Translations under genes and position numbers: made by a program | Part shown: piece by piece, positions 21,004-35,116 of the stretch | How positions within the stretch are numbered: position 1 is the stretch's first letter | Layout: each line of letters begins with the position of its first letter | From: Alphaproteobacteria bacterium | Lineage (GTDB): Bacteria; Pseudomonadota; Alphaproteobacteria; Rhizobiales; Xanthobacteraceae | DNA: 64,000 bases | NCBI GenBank assembly: GCA_005884765.1 | Contig: VAZV01000167.1 | Coordinates: 41,992 to 105,991 of the forward strand | Reading direction: 5' to 3' | Notes under the pieces: model-generated | Seen by the model: the letters and a program-made list of their open reading frames with translations, nothing else | What the model was told of the DNA's origin: nothing | The model's database searches: none

Positions 21004-22146
21004 ATGGATTTCGATTTGTCGGAGGAGCAGCGGCTTCTTAAAGAGAGCGTCGACGGGCTGCTGAGCGATGCTTACGATTTTGATGCGCGGAAGAAATACA
21101 TGGCGGAGAAGGGCGGCTGGAGCCAGGCGATCTGGAGCAAGCTCGCCGAGCAGGGCCTGCTCGGACTTCCCTTTGCCGAAGCCGACGGCGGCTTCGGCGC
21201 CGGCGCCGTCGAGACCATGATCGTGATGGAGGCGCTCGGCAAAGCGCTGCTGCTGGAGCCTTATCTGCCCACTGTGGTGATCGCCGGCGGCTTCCTGCGC
21301 CACGGCGGCTCGGCCGAGCAGAAGGCCGCCCACATCCCTGCCATCATCGACGGCAGCAAGAGCTTTGCGTTCGCGCAGCTCGAAAAGAATTCGCGCTACG
21401 ATCTCAATGACGTCGTCACTTCCGCCAAGAAGAAGGGCGCGGGATGGGTGCTCGACGGCGAAAAATTCGTCGTGATCAACGGCGAGAATGCCGACACCCT
21501 GCTGGTGACCGCACGCACCAAAGGCGGCCAGCGCGACAAAAACGGCATCGGCGTTTTCCTGGTTCCTTCAAACGCCAAAGGCGTTGCCAGGAAGAGCTAT
21601 CCGACCCAGGACGGCTTGCATGCCGCCGACATCGCCTTCACCGGCGTCGAGGTCGGCGCCGATGCCGCGATCGGGGATCCTGAAAACGCGCTTCCGCTGA
21701 TCGAGCGCGTGGTCGACGAAGCCCGCACCGCGATGTGCGCGGAAGCCGTTGGCGCGATGGACGAGTCGCTCAAGACCACGGTCGAATATCTCAAGACGCG
21801 AAAACAGTTCGGCGTGCCGATCGGCAGCTTCCAGACCTTGCAGCACCGCGCCGCCGACATGTTCGTCGCGGTCGAGCAGGCCCGCTCGATGTCGATGTTT
21901 GCGACCATGGCGAGCGATTTCGACGACGCCAGGGAGCGCGCAACCGCGGTTGCGGCTGCGAAAGTGCAGATCGGCAAGTCGGCAAAATTCGTCGGCCAGC
22001 AGGCGATCCAGCTCCACGGCGGCATCGGCATGACCCAGGAGGCCAAGATCGGCCACTACTTCAAGCGGCTGACCATCATCGAGAACACCCTTGGCGACAC
22101 CGACTATCATCTGCGCCGCGTCACCGAGAGCGGCGGGTTGGTGTGA
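21004..22146 (+). CDS. pimD: Acyl-CoA dehydrogenase, small-subunit type (PimD-like)
   Basis: The 380-residue protein begins MDFDLSEEQRLLKESVDGLL and has the ACAD C-terminal fold with KTRKQFGVPIGSFQTLQHRAADM and QLHGGIGMTQEAKIGHYFKRL. The central FAD/substrate segment is shorter and less like canonical ACADs than in the previous gene, as in PimD and other partner subunits. GAGAGAAGAA precedes the ATG. It is the last recognisable gene of the pim-like group in this orientation; the next plus-strand gene is glycerol kinase after a 288-base gap rich in repeats. Confidence 0.85.
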   Translation: MDFDLSEEQRLLKESVDGLLSDAYDFDARKKYMAEKGGWSQAIWSKLAEQGLLGLPFAEADGGFGAGAVETMIVMEALGKALLLEPYLPTVVIAGGFLRHGGSAEQKAAHIPAIIDGSKSFAFAQLEKNSRYDLNDVVTSAKKKGAGWVLDGEKFVVINGENADTLLVTARTKGGQRDKNGIGVFLVPSNAKGVARKSYPTQDGLHAADIAFTGVEVGADAAIGDPENALPLIERVVDEARTAMCAEAVGAMDESLKTTVEYLKTRKQFGVPIGSFQTLQHRAADMFVAVEQARSMSMFATMASDFDDARERATAVAAAKVQIGKSAKFVGQQAIQLHGGIGMTQEAKIGHYFKRLTIIENTLGDTDYHLRRVTESGGLV

Positions 22147-22182
22147 CGCCGTCGAAGGCGGGGCGACGACGGTGGCGGTGTA

Positions 22183-22342
22183 TCTTTCTTCGCCCTCTCC
22201 CCTTGTGGGAGAGGGTGCCTGAGATGCGAAGCATCGAAGGCGGGTGAGGGGTCTCTCTCTGCGGATGCAGACCCCTCATCCGGCTTCATCTCGCTCCGCT
22301 CGATTTCGCCACCTTCTCCCACAAGGGGAGAAGGAAGAAAGA
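22183..22342. repeat. Palindromic intergenic repeat, CCCTCTCCCCTTGTGGG family
   Basis: TCTTTCTTCGCCCTCTCCCC near 22183 is mirrored by GGGGAGAAGGAAGAAAGA near 22342, with GTGGGAGAGGGTG and CACCTTCTCCCAC as inner arms and GAGGGGTCT/AGACCCCTC further in. The whole folds as one long imperfect hairpin. It lies between pimD-like and glpK and probably separates their transcripts. Confidence 0.75.
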
Positions 22343-22434
22343 GCTGCACGGCGACCGGATATTGACGAACCATCCCCAATCCGCTTGCCTTGGCGCAAAC
22401 ACTACCCGGGAAGCAAACGCCAGGAAACCACATC

Positions 22435-23937
22435 ATGTCCTTCGTGCTGGCCATCGATCAGGGCACCACATCCTCGCGCGCCATCGTGTTTCGCAGCGAC
22501 ATCTCGATCGCCGCCAGCGCACAACAAGAATTCCCGCAGCATTTCCCGGCCTCCGGCTGGGTCGAGCACGAGCCGGAGGATATCTGGACCTCGACCGTCA
22601 TGGTCTGCCGCGATGCGCTGGAGAGGGCAGGCCTGAAGGCCAGGGACATCGCCGCGATCGGCATCACCAACCAGCGCGAAACCACCGTGGTCTGGGACCG
22701 CGCCACGGGTAAGGCGGTGCACCGCGCCATCGTCTGGCAGGACCGCCGCACCGCCGATATTTGCGCCAGGTTAAAGAACGAAGGCCACGAGCCGGCGATT
22801 TCGGCCAGGAGCGGCCTGATCATCGATCCCTATTTCTCCGGCACCAAGGTCGCATGGATGCTCGATCATGTGCCCGGCGCGCGTGAGCGCGCGACGCGCG
22901 GCGAATTGCTGTTTGGCACCGTCGATTGTTATCTCTTGTGGCGGCTGACCGGCGGCAAGGTGCACGCGACCGACGCCACCAACGCCTCGCGCACGCTGTT
23001 GTTCAACATCCACACCGGCGAGTGGGACGACGAGCTGTTGCGAATCCTGCGCGTGCCGCGCTCGATGCTCCCAGAGGTGGAAGACTCCTCGCACCATTTC
23101 GGCGACAGCGTCGCTGATTTGTTCGGCGGGCCGATCGCGATCGCAGGCATAGCCGGCGACCAGCAAGCCGCCACCATCGGGCAGGCCTGCTTCTCGCCCG
23201 GCATGATCAAGTCGACCTATGGCACCGGCTGCTTCGCCTTGCTCAACACGGGCGCGACGCCGGTTGTCTCGAAGAACAAGCTGCTGACGACGATTGCCTA
23301 TCAGCTCGACGGCAAGCGCACCTACGCGCTCGAAGGCTCAATCTTCGTCGCCGGTTCTTCCGTGCAATGGCTGCGCGACGGCTTGGGCATCATCAAGCAG
23401 GCGGCCGAGACCGGCCCGCTCGCCGATCAATCGGACTCTACGCAATCGGTCTATCTGGTGCCGGCTTTTGTCGGCCTCGGCGCGCCCTATTGGAATCCGC
23501 GCGTGCGCGGCGCGCTGTTCGGGCTGACGCGCAACACCGGCCCCGCCGAGCTCGCGCATGCCGCGCTGGAGAGCGTCTGCTACCAGACCTATGACCTGTG
23601 GGCGGCGATGCGCGCCGACTGGCCCGAGGCCAAGGCCGCCAACGTCGTGCTGCGCGTCGACGGCGGCATGACCGCGTCCGACTGGACCATGCAGCGCCTG
23701 GCCGATTTGCTCGACGCGCCGGTCGATCGCCCGATGATCCAGGAAACCACCGCGCTAGGCTCCGCCTATCTCGCGGGTCTCCAGGCCGGCGTCTATCCCG
23801 AGCCCGCAAAATTCGCCGACAACTGGCGACTCGAGCACCGCTTCAAGCCGGCGATGAGCCAGGCCACGCGTGAGCGGAAACTCAAGGGCTGGGCAAGAGC
23901 GGTGAAGGGCGTGTTGGCGAGCGACGAGGGGGAGTGA
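22435..23937 (+). CDS. glpK: Glycerol kinase
   Basis: Phosphorylates glycerol to sn-glycerol 3-phosphate with ATP. The 500-residue protein has the FGGY-kinase motifs of Glp[18 protein letters not shown] at the start, [49 protein letters not shown] and the C-terminal [14 protein letters not shown]. The length equals that of known GlpK proteins. ATG 22435 is chosen because the family starts there; the frame continues upstream. No glpF or glpD is adjacent in this window, so it stands alone. Confidence 0.95.
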   Translation: MSFVLAIDQGTTSSRAIVFRSDISIAASAQQEFPQHFPASGWVEHEPEDIWTSTVMVCRDALERAGLKARDIAAIGITNQRETTVVWDRATGKAVHRAIVWQDRRTADICARLKNEGHEPAISARSGLIIDPYFSGTKVAWMLDHVPGARERATRGELLFGTVDCYLLWRLTGGKVHATDATNASRTLLFNIHTGEWDDELLRILRVPRSMLPEVEDSSHHFGDSVADLFGGPIAIAGIAGDQQAATIGQACFSPGMIKSTYGTGCFALLNTGATPVVSKNKLLTTIAYQLDGKRTYALEGSIFVAGSSVQWLRDGLGIIKQAAETGPLADQSDSTQSVYLVPAFVGLGAPYWNPRVRGALFGLTRNTGPAELAHAALESVCYQTYDLWAAMRADWPEAKAANVVLRVDGGMTASDWTMQRLADLLDAPVDRPMIQETTALGSAYLAGLQAGVYPEPAKFADNWRLEHRFKPAMSQATRERKLKGWARAVKGVLASDEGE

Positions 23938-24021
23938 CACTCGGCGATTTGCCGCTTGCTCCCATCCGCCTATCCGCGCGGCGGTGCGGAGGGACAACCC
24001 CGCCCGCTGTCGCGAAGCACC

Positions 24022-25137
24022 CTACTGCAGCGGGCGATCGCCGGATTGTATTTTGCGTCGCGTCATCTCGATCGCCCGGTTATAGTCGGCGAGCGCTGCA
24101 TCGTGGTTCTGCTTTCTCGCATAAGCTGTGCTGCGGAAGCGATAGGCGTCGGCGTTATCGGGCTCGATCTCGATCTCTCTGGTAAAGTCGGCGATCGCGC
24201 GATCAAAATCGCCCTTGTCCGTGTAGGCCTGTCCCCGCAATTGATAGGCGCGGCCGTTGTTCGGTTCGGCCTCGATCCAGGCCGAGAGGTGAGCGACGGC
24301 GCGCGCCTGGTCGCCCCTGGCCCGGTAGATGGTTCCCCGGATCCGGTGTGCGTCGGCGGATCTGGGGTTGATCTCGAGCGCCTTGCTCTCGTCGGTCAAG
24401 GCATGTTCTTCGTCGCCGTTCCGCAGATAGGTTTCTCCGCGAAGCGCGTAGGCAAACGCGCAATTCGGATCGATCTCGATCCAGCGACTGTAATCGGCGA
24501 TGGCATGGCGGTAATCACCCTTGAGCACAAACGCCATGCCGCGCACGCGATAACCGTCGAAGCCGCCTTTGGGCTCGATTTCAATCGCCTTGTCGAAGTC
24601 GGCATGGGCGAGGCCCGGCTCGCGTCTTTTTGAATGCAGGACCCCGCGTGAAACGAAGCCCCCAGCGTATGTTGGGTCTATCTCGACCGCCCTGGTCACA
24701 TCGGCGATCGCGCCGTCCGGATCGCCCTTGTTCCCGCGGGCGACGCCGCGGTTGTTGTAGGCCGGTGCGTTGTTCGGATCGATCTCGATGGCCTTGCCGT
24801 CATCGGTGAGTGCCTGATCGTGGTCGCCCTTGCTGCCATAGGCCGCGCCGCGTGTCGTATACGCACTGGCGATGTTCGGATTGATCTTGATCGCCTCGTT
24901 CTCGTCGGCAATCGCTTCGTCGAAATCGCGCTGCCGCCAATGCGCCGCTCCGCGAAGAGCATAGGCGATGGCGCGGTTGTCCTGGGGCAGACCGCTCGAT
25001 TCAAGCAGCCGCGTGCAGGCGGGAATGACGAGATGGTCGGCGTCAACCGCCTTGCACAATCGCCAATCCTGAGCGCTCTGGGCCAGCGCGCCACACGGCA
25101 TCGAGACTACCACCAATGCAATCAACGATCCTCTCAT
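24022..25137 (-). CDS. Exported tetratricopeptide-repeat protein
   Basis: A 371-residue protein with a signal peptide (MRGSLIALVVVSMPCGALAQ) followed by about nine TPR-like units of 34 residues, each with the pattern GD.D.AIADY..AIEIDP..A.AY..RG. Repeat units are well conserved among themselves. A GGGGG stretch lies just before the ATG at 25137; the frame is open upstream but the signal peptide decides the start. TPR proteins act as protein-binding scaffolds; no partner is apparent from the neighbours (glycerol kinase and a GST-like gene), so the role is unknown. Confidence 0.8.
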   Translation of the reverse strand: MRGSLIALVVVSMPCGALAQSAQDWRLCKAVDADHLVIPACTRLLESSGLPQDNRAIAYALRGAAHWRQRDFDEAIADENEAIKINPNIASAYTTRGAAYGSKGDHDQALTDDGKAIEIDPNNAPAYNNRGVARGNKGDPDGAIADVTRAVEIDPTYAGGFVSRGVLHSKRREPGLAHADFDKAIEIEPKGGFDGYRVRGMAFVLKGDYRHAIADYSRWIEIDPNCAFAYALRGETYLRNGDEEHALTDESKALEINPRSADAHRIRGTIYRARGDQARAVAHLSAWIEAEPNNGRAYQLRGQAYTDKGDFDRAIADFTREIEIEPDNADAYRFRSTAYARKQNHDAALADYNRAIEMTRRKIQSGDRPLQ

Positions 25138-25258
25138 AGCCCCCAATTCCCAAATGAAACTTCGGCTGACTGGACAACATGATCCTGCCCTGTCATTCAA
25201 TCTAGAAGTGTATGGTCGTCAGTTGCAAGACCTATGAAACGCATGTAGGGCAACAACC

Positions 25259-25891
25259 ATGATCCTGATCGGCCAATACGACTCCCCCTTCGTCCGCCGC
25301 GTCGCGATTGCGATGCGGCTTTACGGCATCGCCTTCGAGCATCGGCCGTGGTCGACCTTCGGCGATGCCGAGAAGATCGCGCCCTATAATCCGCTGCGGC
25401 GGGTGCCGACGCTCGTGCTCGACAGCGGCGAGGCCCTGATCGAGAGCACGGCGATCCTGGACTATCTCGATGATCTGGTCGGGCCGGAAAAAGCGATGAT
25501 CGCAGCCAGCGGACCGGCGCGTTATCGCGCCTTGAAGATATGCGCGCTTTCGACCGGGCTCGCCGACAAGGGCGTCAGCCTGCTCTATGAGCGCGTGCTG
25601 CGGAAGGAACCGTCGAAAATGTGGGTCGAGCGGTGCCAGGCGCAGATTCGTGATGTGTTGGAGGTGCTGGAAAAGGAGCGCGCCGCGGTTGGCAGTCCCT
25701 ACTGCTTCGGCGAGCGCATTGGACACGCCGATATCGCGGCGGCCTGCGCGCTGCGCTTCACGAGCGAAGCTCATCCGCAACTGTTCACTGAGGTGCGCTA
25801 TCCGATGCTGGCCCTGCACGCCGCGCGCTGCGAAGCGCTGCCGGAGTTTCAGGAGATCGCACAGCCGCTGGCGCCGCCGAGCGGGGATTGA
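25259..25891 (+). CDS. Glutathione S-transferase family protein
   Basis: The 210-residue protein has the thioredoxin-like GST N-terminal domain: LIGQYDSPFVRRVAIAMRLYGI, the cis-proline motif RRVPTLVLDSG and the glutathione-binding ESTAILDYLDD. An all-helical C-terminal domain follows from about residue 85. Ser8 in the first loop is a plausible thiol-activating residue. It is a single gene, and members of this group are mostly uncharacterised, so the substrate is open. Confidence 0.85.
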   Translation: MILIGQYDSPFVRRVAIAMRLYGIAFEHRPWSTFGDAEKIAPYNPLRRVPTLVLDSGEALIESTAILDYLDDLVGPEKAMIAASGPARYRALKICALSTGLADKGVSLLYERVLRKEPSKMWVERCQAQIRDVLEVLEKERAAVGSPYCFGERIGHADIAAACALRFTSEAHPQLFTEVRYPMLALHAARCEALPEFQEIAQPLAPPSGD

Positions 25892-26228
25892 CTCACGCAC
25901 GCGGTCGTCATCATTGCGTAGGGCGGATTAGCCGAAGGCGTAATCCGCCATTTGCGTGCGAGGCTGCGGGTGCTTGCTGAGCACCCGGCTTTCCCTGCGC
26001 CCTCTGTCTTTCGAGGGACATCCTTCTTGCAGCAGCTCGGGCGCACTCACGCCGCGGGAAGCGCCGGCTTATGCCACGTCATTGCGAGGAGCGCGGCGAC
26101 GAAGCAATCCAGAGCTGTTGTCCCGATTGCATCTTTGGGTTGCTTCGCGGAGCCTGTCATCGGGCGCGCATTCGCGCGACCCGTTGGATCGCAATGACGG
26201 CTCTTTGAAATTTGGATCAATCCGACAA
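25892..26228. repeat. Intergenic region with at least three palindromic repeat fragments
   Basis: No gene is seen. Three repeat-like pieces occur: GGCGGATTAGCCGAAGGCGT at 25922 onward, which can pair with GTAATCCGCC; a stretch near 25960-26010 with GGGTGCTTGCTGAGCACCC; and a long imperfect palindrome at 26077-26199 running from CGTCATTGCGAGGAGCGCGG to GGATCGCAATGACG with CGAAGCAATCC/GGTTGCTTCG inside. The region separates convergent genes (GST-like and metH). Confidence 0.7.
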
Positions 26229-30053
<3,825 letters not shown>

Positions 30054-30054
<1 letters not shown>

Positions 30055-30968
30055 CAGGCGGCCTTCTGCGCGCTCTTGGGGCGGATGCCGAGCAGATGAC
30101 TGATCGCAAATACGAGGTCCGCGCGGTTCATGGTGTAGAAATGGAAGGTATCGACGCCATGCTTGGCGAGCTTTTGCACCTGGCCGGCAGCCACGGCCGC
30201 CGCCACCAGCTTGCGGGTCTCGGCATCGTCGTCGAGGCCTTCGAATTTTTGCGCCAGCCAATCCGGCATGCTGGCGCCGGCGCGCTTGGCGAAGTTCGCG
30301 GCCTGCTTGAAATTCTGCACCGGCAGAATCCCCGGCACGATCGGGATTTCGATGCCGCGGGCACGAACGCGGTCGAGGTAACGGAAGTAGAGATCGTTGT
30401 CGAAGAAGAACTGCGTGATGGCGCGCCCAGCACCGGCATCGACCTTGGCCTTGAGCATGTCGATGTCGGCATCGAAACTCGCACTTTCCGGATGCCGTTC
30501 GGGATAGGCCGACACCGTGACTTCGATATCGCTGTGCGCCTGCTTGATCGAGGCGACCAGATCGGCCGAGCTGCGATAGCCTTCCGCATGCGGCGCATAG
30601 GCGCTGCCGATGCCGCCGGCGGGATCGCCGCGCAGCGCCACGATGTGGCGGACGCCGACCTCATGGTAGCGCGCCACCACGTCATCGACGTCGGCGCGGG
30701 GCGCATCGACGCAGGTCAGGTGCGCGGCCGGGGTCAGGCTGGTCTCGGTCAGGATGCGGGCGATGGTGGAATGGGTGCGCTCGCGGGTCGAGCCTCCGGC
30801 GCCATAGGTCACCGACACGAAGTTCGGGGCAAGCGGCGCCAGCCGGTTGATCGTGTCCCAGAGATTGCGTTCCATCTCCTCGGTCTTCGGCGGGAAGAAC
30901 TCGAAGGAGATCGCGGGAGTTTTGGGCGCGCGGTGCCCGTCGGGCGATGGCGAGGCAACTTCAGTCAT
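30054..30968 (-). CDS. metF: Methylenetetrahydrofolate reductase
   Basis: Reduces 5,10-methylene- to 5-methyl-tetrahydrofolate with FAD, supplying the methyl group for MetH, which is encoded next. The 304-residue protein has [17 protein letters not shown] at the start, [40 protein letters not shown] and [17 protein letters not shown], in the usual order. ATG 30968 ([11 protein letters not shown]) is chosen since the core begins soon after; the open frame further upstream is not conserved in character. Stop and metH start overlap by 4 bases. Confidence 0.95.
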
Positions 30969-31368
30969 GGCACCACAGACTCCACGCACGGTTCGCTCAA
31001 GGTCAGGCTTGGCCTTGGAGACCGTAAAATAGGTCAAACCGGGTCCCCGAAACAGCCCATCCATGGTGGGAAATAGCCCAATTACCCATGATGGCTTCGT
31101 ATTTTCGATCAAATATCGATCGGGTGGGCAACGGCTCTGCGCGCCCTCAGATCTCTCGAAAACCCAATAAATTAAGTGAAAATGGCTAATTTATCGAGGA
31201 CTATGTCGGATGTCATAGCTGGTGGGCAGAATAAAATCTTTGACATCGGCCTTACACATGTCCCACTTGTCCGCGTTGAGAGCCAGCGGTCCCGGCCGTT
31301 GCCGCCGCGCCTCTGCCCTGCGCGGACGGGTCTTTGTGGGGCGGATATCGCGAATTAGCTTCGCTGCC
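30969..31368. promoter_or_regulatory. Divergent intergenic region upstream of metF and the luciferase-like gene
   Basis: About 400 bases without a convincing gene. Around 31105-31215 the sequence becomes AT-richer than its surroundings (CCAATAAATTAAGTGAAAATG and following), which fits promoter DNA for metF on the minus strand. I looked for a SAM-responsive riboswitch and could not support one. Confidence 0.4.
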
Positions 31369-32388
31369 ATGATTCCGCTTTCCGTCCTCGACCTCTCCGT
31401 CGTCACGTCAGGCACCAAGCCCGCCGCGGCGCTGCGCAACAGCATCGACCTGGCACGGCATGTCGATGCGCTCGGCTATGTCCGTTACTGGCTCGCCGAG
31501 CACCATAATCTCGCGTCGGTGGCAAGCCCCGCACCCGATCTGATGATCGGGCAGATCGCCGCGGTGACGAACAACATCCGCGTCGGCTCCGGCGGGGTGA
31601 TGCTGCCGAACCACGCGCCGCTGGTGGTCGCCGAGCGTTTCAAGATGCTGGAGGCGTTGTTTCCCGGCCGGATCGATCTTGGCCTCGGCCGCGCCCCGGG
31701 CACCGATGGTGCCACCGCCCATGCGCTGCGCAGCCGGCTCGACGCCAGAGGGGGCGACGATTTCCTCGAGCGGCTGCATGAGTTGACGCTGTGGGAGACC
31801 CGCGATTTCCCGCCTGGCCATCCCTACAACAATGTGGTGGCGATGCCTGACGATGCGCCGCTGCCGCCGATCTGGCTGCTCGGCTCCAGCGACTACAGCT
31901 CGGAGCTCGCCGCGCAAGTCGGAATGGGCTTTGCGTTTGCGCATCATTTTGCGTCGTTCGACGCGGTTGAAGCAATGATCAACTACCGCAACCACTTCAA
32001 GCCGTCGGGCTGGCGCGCGACGCCGCACGGCATCCTGGCTGTGGCGGCCGTTGCCGCCGAGACCGATGCCGAGGCCGAAAAGCTCGCCTCATCGATGGAT
32101 CTCAACCGCCTGCGCCGCGACCGCGGGCAATATCTGCCGCTGCCGAGCGTCGAGGAGGCGCTGGCCTATCCCTACACCGACGCCGAGCGCGCCTCGATCG
32201 CGCGCAACCGCTCGCGGCTGTTCGTCGGCAGCCCCGCAACCGTGATGGCGAAGCTGCAGCCGATGATGACGGCAAGCCAGCCGGACGAACTGATGATCAT
32301 CACGGCCGTGTACGATCACGACGCGCGCAAGAAGTCCTACAACCTGCTCGCGGATGCGTTCGGACTGGGGAAGAAAGTGGCGGCGTGA
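31369..32388 (+). CDS. Luciferase-like monooxygenase (LLM class flavin-dependent oxidoreductase)
   Basis: Predicted flavin-dependent oxidoreductase of 339 residues. It shows the bacterial luciferase-like barrel pattern: LSVLDLSVV at strand 1, [60 protein letters not shown] and [17 protein letters not shown]. This set places it in the group of short LLM proteins with a MsnO8-like core. ATG 31369 is preferred on homology; no strong ribosome site is visible. Substrate unknown, and neighbours are unrelated. Confidence 0.85.
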   Translation: MIPLSVLDLSVVTSGTKPAAALRNSIDLARHVDALGYVRYWLAEHHNLASVASPAPDLMIGQIAAVTNNIRVGSGGVMLPNHAPLVVAERFKMLEALFPGRIDLGLGRAPGTDGATAHALRSRLDARGGDDFLERLHELTLWETRDFPPGHPYNNVVAMPDDAPLPPIWLLGSSDYSSELAAQVGMGFAFAHHFASFDAVEAMINYRNHFKPSGWRATPHGILAVAAVAAETDAEAEKLASSMDLNRLRRDRGQYLPLPSVEEALAYPYTDAERASIARNRSRLFVGSPATVMAKLQPMMTASQPDELMIITAVYDHDARKKSYNLLADAFGLGKKVAA

Positions 32389-32410
32389 GTTTCCGGAGAC
32401 ACTCTATCCA

Positions 32411-32499
32411 CGTCATGCCCGGGCTCGTCTCGGGTATCCACGTCCTTGCTTCCGGGACAAAGAAAGACGTGGATGGCCGGGACGAGCCCGGCCATGACG
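32411..32499. repeat. Palindromic intergenic repeat, CGTCATG...CATGACG family
   Basis: CGTCATGCCCGGGCTCGTC at the left is matched by GACGAGCCCGGCCATGACG at the right, with ATCCACGTC/GACGTGGAT inside. It belongs to the same family as 2605-2688 and lies between two convergent genes, where it may stop transcription from both sides. Confidence 0.8.
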
Positions 32500-32518
32500 A
32501 CGTGGGTACGCGCGGTAT

Positions 32519-33391
32519 CTACTCCGGCTTCTCGCTAAACGTGGCGCGGAAGGGGTGGCCGGGATAGACGCCTACGATGCGGAATTCGCGCGAGAAGAAC
32601 TTCAACTCCTCCAGCGCAAACGCGAGGCCGCGGTCGTCGGGATGGCCGTCGACGTCGGCGTAAAATTGCGTGGCGAAGAAATTGCCGTCGACCATGTAGC
32701 TCTCGAGCTTGGTCATGTTGACGCCGTTGGTGGCGAACCCGCCGAGCGCCTTGTAGAGCGCGGCGGGCAGGTTGCGCACCCGGAAAACAAAAGTCGTGAC
32801 CAGCGGTCCCGATCCCTGCTTCGCCCATTCGGCTTCGCGCGCCAGTAGCACAAAGCGTGTGGTGTTGTGGGTCTCGTCCTCGACGTCCTCGGCCAAAATA
32901 TCCAGGCCGTAGATGTTTGCGGCGAGCTTCGAGGCGATCGCCGCCGCACTCGTGTCGCCGCGTTCGGCGATATCGCGCGCGCTACCGGCGGTGTCGGCCG
33001 CCACGATCGGCTTGACGCCGAGCTTGCGGATGATGCGGCGGCATTGTCCGAGCGCATGGACGTGGCTCTCCACCGTCTTGATGCCGGCAAGCCTGGCGCC
33101 GCGCGGCGCCATCAATTGGTGGCGGATCGGCAGGAACCACTCGCCGACGATGAACAGGCCCGATTGCGGCAAGAGATGATGGATGTCGGCGACGCGGCCC
33201 GCCACCGAGTTCTCGATCGGGATCATGCCGAGGCTGGCCTCGCCCGTGGCAATCGCGGCGAGCGCGTCCTCAAACGTCGGGCAGGGCAACGGCTCGGCGT
33301 TGGGATAGGCTTCCACGATCGCGATATGGGAATTCGCGCCGGGCTCGCCCTGGAAGGCGATTTTCAGTTTCTTGGTCGTCGTCTTGCTCAT
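32519..33391 (-). CDS. pheA: Prephenate dehydratase
   Basis: Converts prephenate to phenylpyruvate in phenylalanine synthesis. The 290-residue protein is monofunctional, with no chorismate mutase domain. The catalytic domain opens with IAFQGEPGANSHIA, has MIPIENSVAGRVADIHHLL, and the family motif TTRF at 177-180. A C-terminal ACT domain (about 200-280) has LPAALYKALGGFATNGVNMTKLESY, the phenylalanine-sensing part, so feedback inhibition is expected. It lies 21 bases downstream of kdsB on the same strand. Confidence 0.95.
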   Translation of the reverse strand: MSKTTTKKLKIAFQGEPGANSHIAIVEAYPNAEPLPCPTFEDALAAIATGEASLGMIPIENSVAGRVADIHHLLPQSGLFIVGEWFLPIRHQLMAPRGARLAGIKTVESHVHALGQCRRIIRKLGVKPIVAADTAGSARDIAERGDTSAAAIASKLAANIYGLDILAEDVEDETHNTTRFVLLAREAEWAKQGSGPLVTTFVFRVRNLPAALYKALGGFATNGVNMTKLESYMVDGNFFATQFYADVDGHPDDRGLAFALEELKFFSREFRIVGVYPGHPFRATFSEKPE

Positions 33392-33412
33392 GGCGCGCCT
33401 TGTATCAGCCGA

Positions 33413-34153
33413 TCAGCGTTTTGAAAGGATATTCCGGGCCGTTTCGAGGTCGGCCGGGGTATCGACCCCCCGCGGCACGCTGTCCACGATGGTGATATCG
33501 ATGCGCATGCCCGCCTCCATCGCGCGGAGCTGCTCGAGTTTTTCCTGCTGCTCCAGCGGCGAGGGCGGCAAACCCACGAACCGCTCCAGCGCCGCGCGCC
33601 GATACGCATAAAGGCCGATATGATGGTAACGCGGCCCATCCCCCCAAGGGGCGGTGGCGCGGGTGAAGTACAGCGCGCGTAGCCGCCGCTCGCCGATCGG
33701 CGAACCCACCGCCTTGACCACGTTCGGATTCAAGCTCTCTTCCTCGGCATGGATCTCCGCGGCAAGCGTCGCGATGTCGACTTCGGGATCGGAAAGCGGC
33801 GGCAGCACGTCGCGGATATTGCCGGGCGCAATGGTCGGAAAATCGCCCTGCAGATTGACCACGATCTCGGCCTCACGTCTCGGATCGAGCTTCTCGAGAG
33901 CTTCGTAAATCCGGTCCGAGCCGGACGGGTGATCGGCGCGCGTCATCACCGCTTCCCCACCATGGGATGTTACGATGGCGGCGATCTGCGGTGTGTCGGT
34001 TGCGACCGCCACGCGGCCGATTTGGGCGGCCTCGGCGGCGCGCAGCACATGCACGATCATCGGCAGCCCGGCTAAATCCAGAAGCGGCTTGTCCGGCAGG
34101 CGCGTCGAGGTCATGCGGGCTGGAATCAGCACCAAAGTGCGGGTTTTGCTCAT
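33413..34153 (-). CDS. kdsB: 3-deoxy-manno-octulosonate cytidylyltransferase
   Basis: Activates Kdo as CMP-Kdo for lipopolysaccharide core synthesis. The 246-residue protein has the nucleotidyl-transferase opening [31 protein letters not shown], the metal-binding NLQGDFPTI and the later [16 protein letters not shown]. The length is that of known KdsB proteins. It is the first gene of a kdsB-pheA pair and is divergent from a cytochrome c gene. Confidence 0.95.
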   Translation of the reverse strand: MSKTRTLVLIPARMTSTRLPDKPLLDLAGLPMIVHVLRAAEAAQIGRVAVATDTPQIAAIVTSHGGEAVMTRADHPSGSDRIYEALEKLDPRREAEIVVNLQGDFPTIAPGNIRDVLPPLSDPEVDIATLAAEIHAEEESLNPNVVKAVGSPIGERRLRALYFTRATAPWGDGPRYHHIGLYAYRRAALERFVGLPPSPLEQQEKLEQLRAMEAGMRIDITIVDSVPRGVDTPADLETARNILSKR

Positions 34154-34363
34154 CGGAGGTCTGGTCGGAGATTGTTCGACAACGGGCCGGAAATAATGGG
34201 GATTGGGTGAAAGTCGGCGCGTTTATACGGGTTGCCAGAGCACGGGCAAACCGATATCTCAACGTGGCTCGGGTGCGGCGCGAAAAGCCGATTCCCGAGG
34301 CTCTTCCCGCGGGCCGTTTCCTCCGGCCGAATCGACCTTTTCCGGCCTGGAGCCTGATCCGAA

Positions 34364-34912
34364 ATGGACTCCTTCGAACTTAACAAAATCCTCGGCGCCA
34401 TTCTCGGCACCTGCCTTGTACTCCTGGTCACGAGCTTCACCGCCGGTGCGATTTTTACGCCCGTAATGCCGCAAAAGCCGGGTCTCGAAATCGCGGTGAA
34501 GGAAGAGACGGCGGGCGGTGCCGCCAAGGAAGCCGCGCCGCCATCCGAGCCGATCGAGAAGCTGCTGCAGACGGCTTCCGTTGAAAAGGGCGAGGCCGCG
34601 GCGAAGAAGTGCCAGGCGTGCCACACCTTTGAAAAGAACGGTCCCAACCGCGTCGGCCCGAATCTTTATGGCGTCGTCGGCGACAAGAAGGGTGAGGGCC
34701 GCGGCTTCAATTTCTCCGCTGCCATGAAGGCCAAGGGCGGCACCTGGACCGATCAGGACCTCAACCAGTTCATCGCCAATCCCAAGGCCTTCGTTCCGGG
34801 CACCGCGATGGGCTTTGCCGGCATCACAAAGGACAGCGAGCGCGCCGACGTGATCGCCTATCTGCACAAGCTGGCGGATAGCCCGGTTCCGCTGCCGACC
34901 GCGGCGAAATAG
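34364..34912 (+). CDS. cycM: Membrane-anchored c-type cytochrome (CycM-like)
   Basis: Electron carrier facing the periplasm. The 182-residue protein keeps an uncleaved N-terminal anchor (about residues 9-31, ILGAILGTCLVLLVTSFTAGA), then an Ala/Pro/Glu-rich linker to about residue 65 and a class I cytochrome c domain. The haem motif is CQACH at 83-87 and the likely axial ligand is Met149 in GTAMGF. This layout matches CycM of Bradyrhizobium, which passes electrons from the bc1 complex to the aa3 oxidase. It is transcribed alone, ending in a strong hairpin. Confidence 0.9.
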   Translation: MDSFELNKILGAILGTCLVLLVTSFTAGAIFTPVMPQKPGLEIAVKEETAGGAAKEAAPPSEPIEKLLQTASVEKGEAAAKKCQACHTFEKNGPNRVGPNLYGVVGDKKGEGRGFNFSAAMKAKGGTWTDQDLNQFIANPKAFVPGTAMGFAGITKDSERADVIAYLHKLADSPVPLPTAAK

Positions 34913-34940
34913 TCGCGGCCTCGGACAAATTCCCTGTAAG

Positions 34941-34965
34941 CGGCCAGGCAATGCCTGGCCGTTTT
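34941..34965 (+). terminator. Rho-independent terminator of cycM
   Basis: CGGCCAGGCA pairs with TGCCTGGCCG almost back to back, followed by TTTT. It lies 29 bases past the cytochrome stop codon. Confidence 0.85.
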
Positions 34966-35116
34966 CGCATGAGGCGCAGGGCTCGCGGTCTTGTTATCGG
35001 GACCTTTCGCCGCATCGGGGCTAGTATCATGAGGAAAAAGCAACATAATTTGCCGAGCCGTTGCCTTATATTGGGTTCCAAACTCCGCTAGCCCCACAGC
35101 AACAGGATTCTCCCCT

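Noticed and set aside
31090..31260. A possible SAM-II-like riboswitch upstream of metF (GATAAATTAGC on the minus strand with a short CTATG/CATAG stem).
   Set aside because: The stems and conserved bases of SAM-II do not line up, and the element is about 130 bases or more from the metF start. A covariance-model search of 30969-31368 would settle it.
31191..31370. A 59-codon minus-strand frame in the metF upstream region.
   Set aside because: No ribosome site and no family resemblance; the Arg/Pro-rich translation looks like chance in GC-rich DNA.
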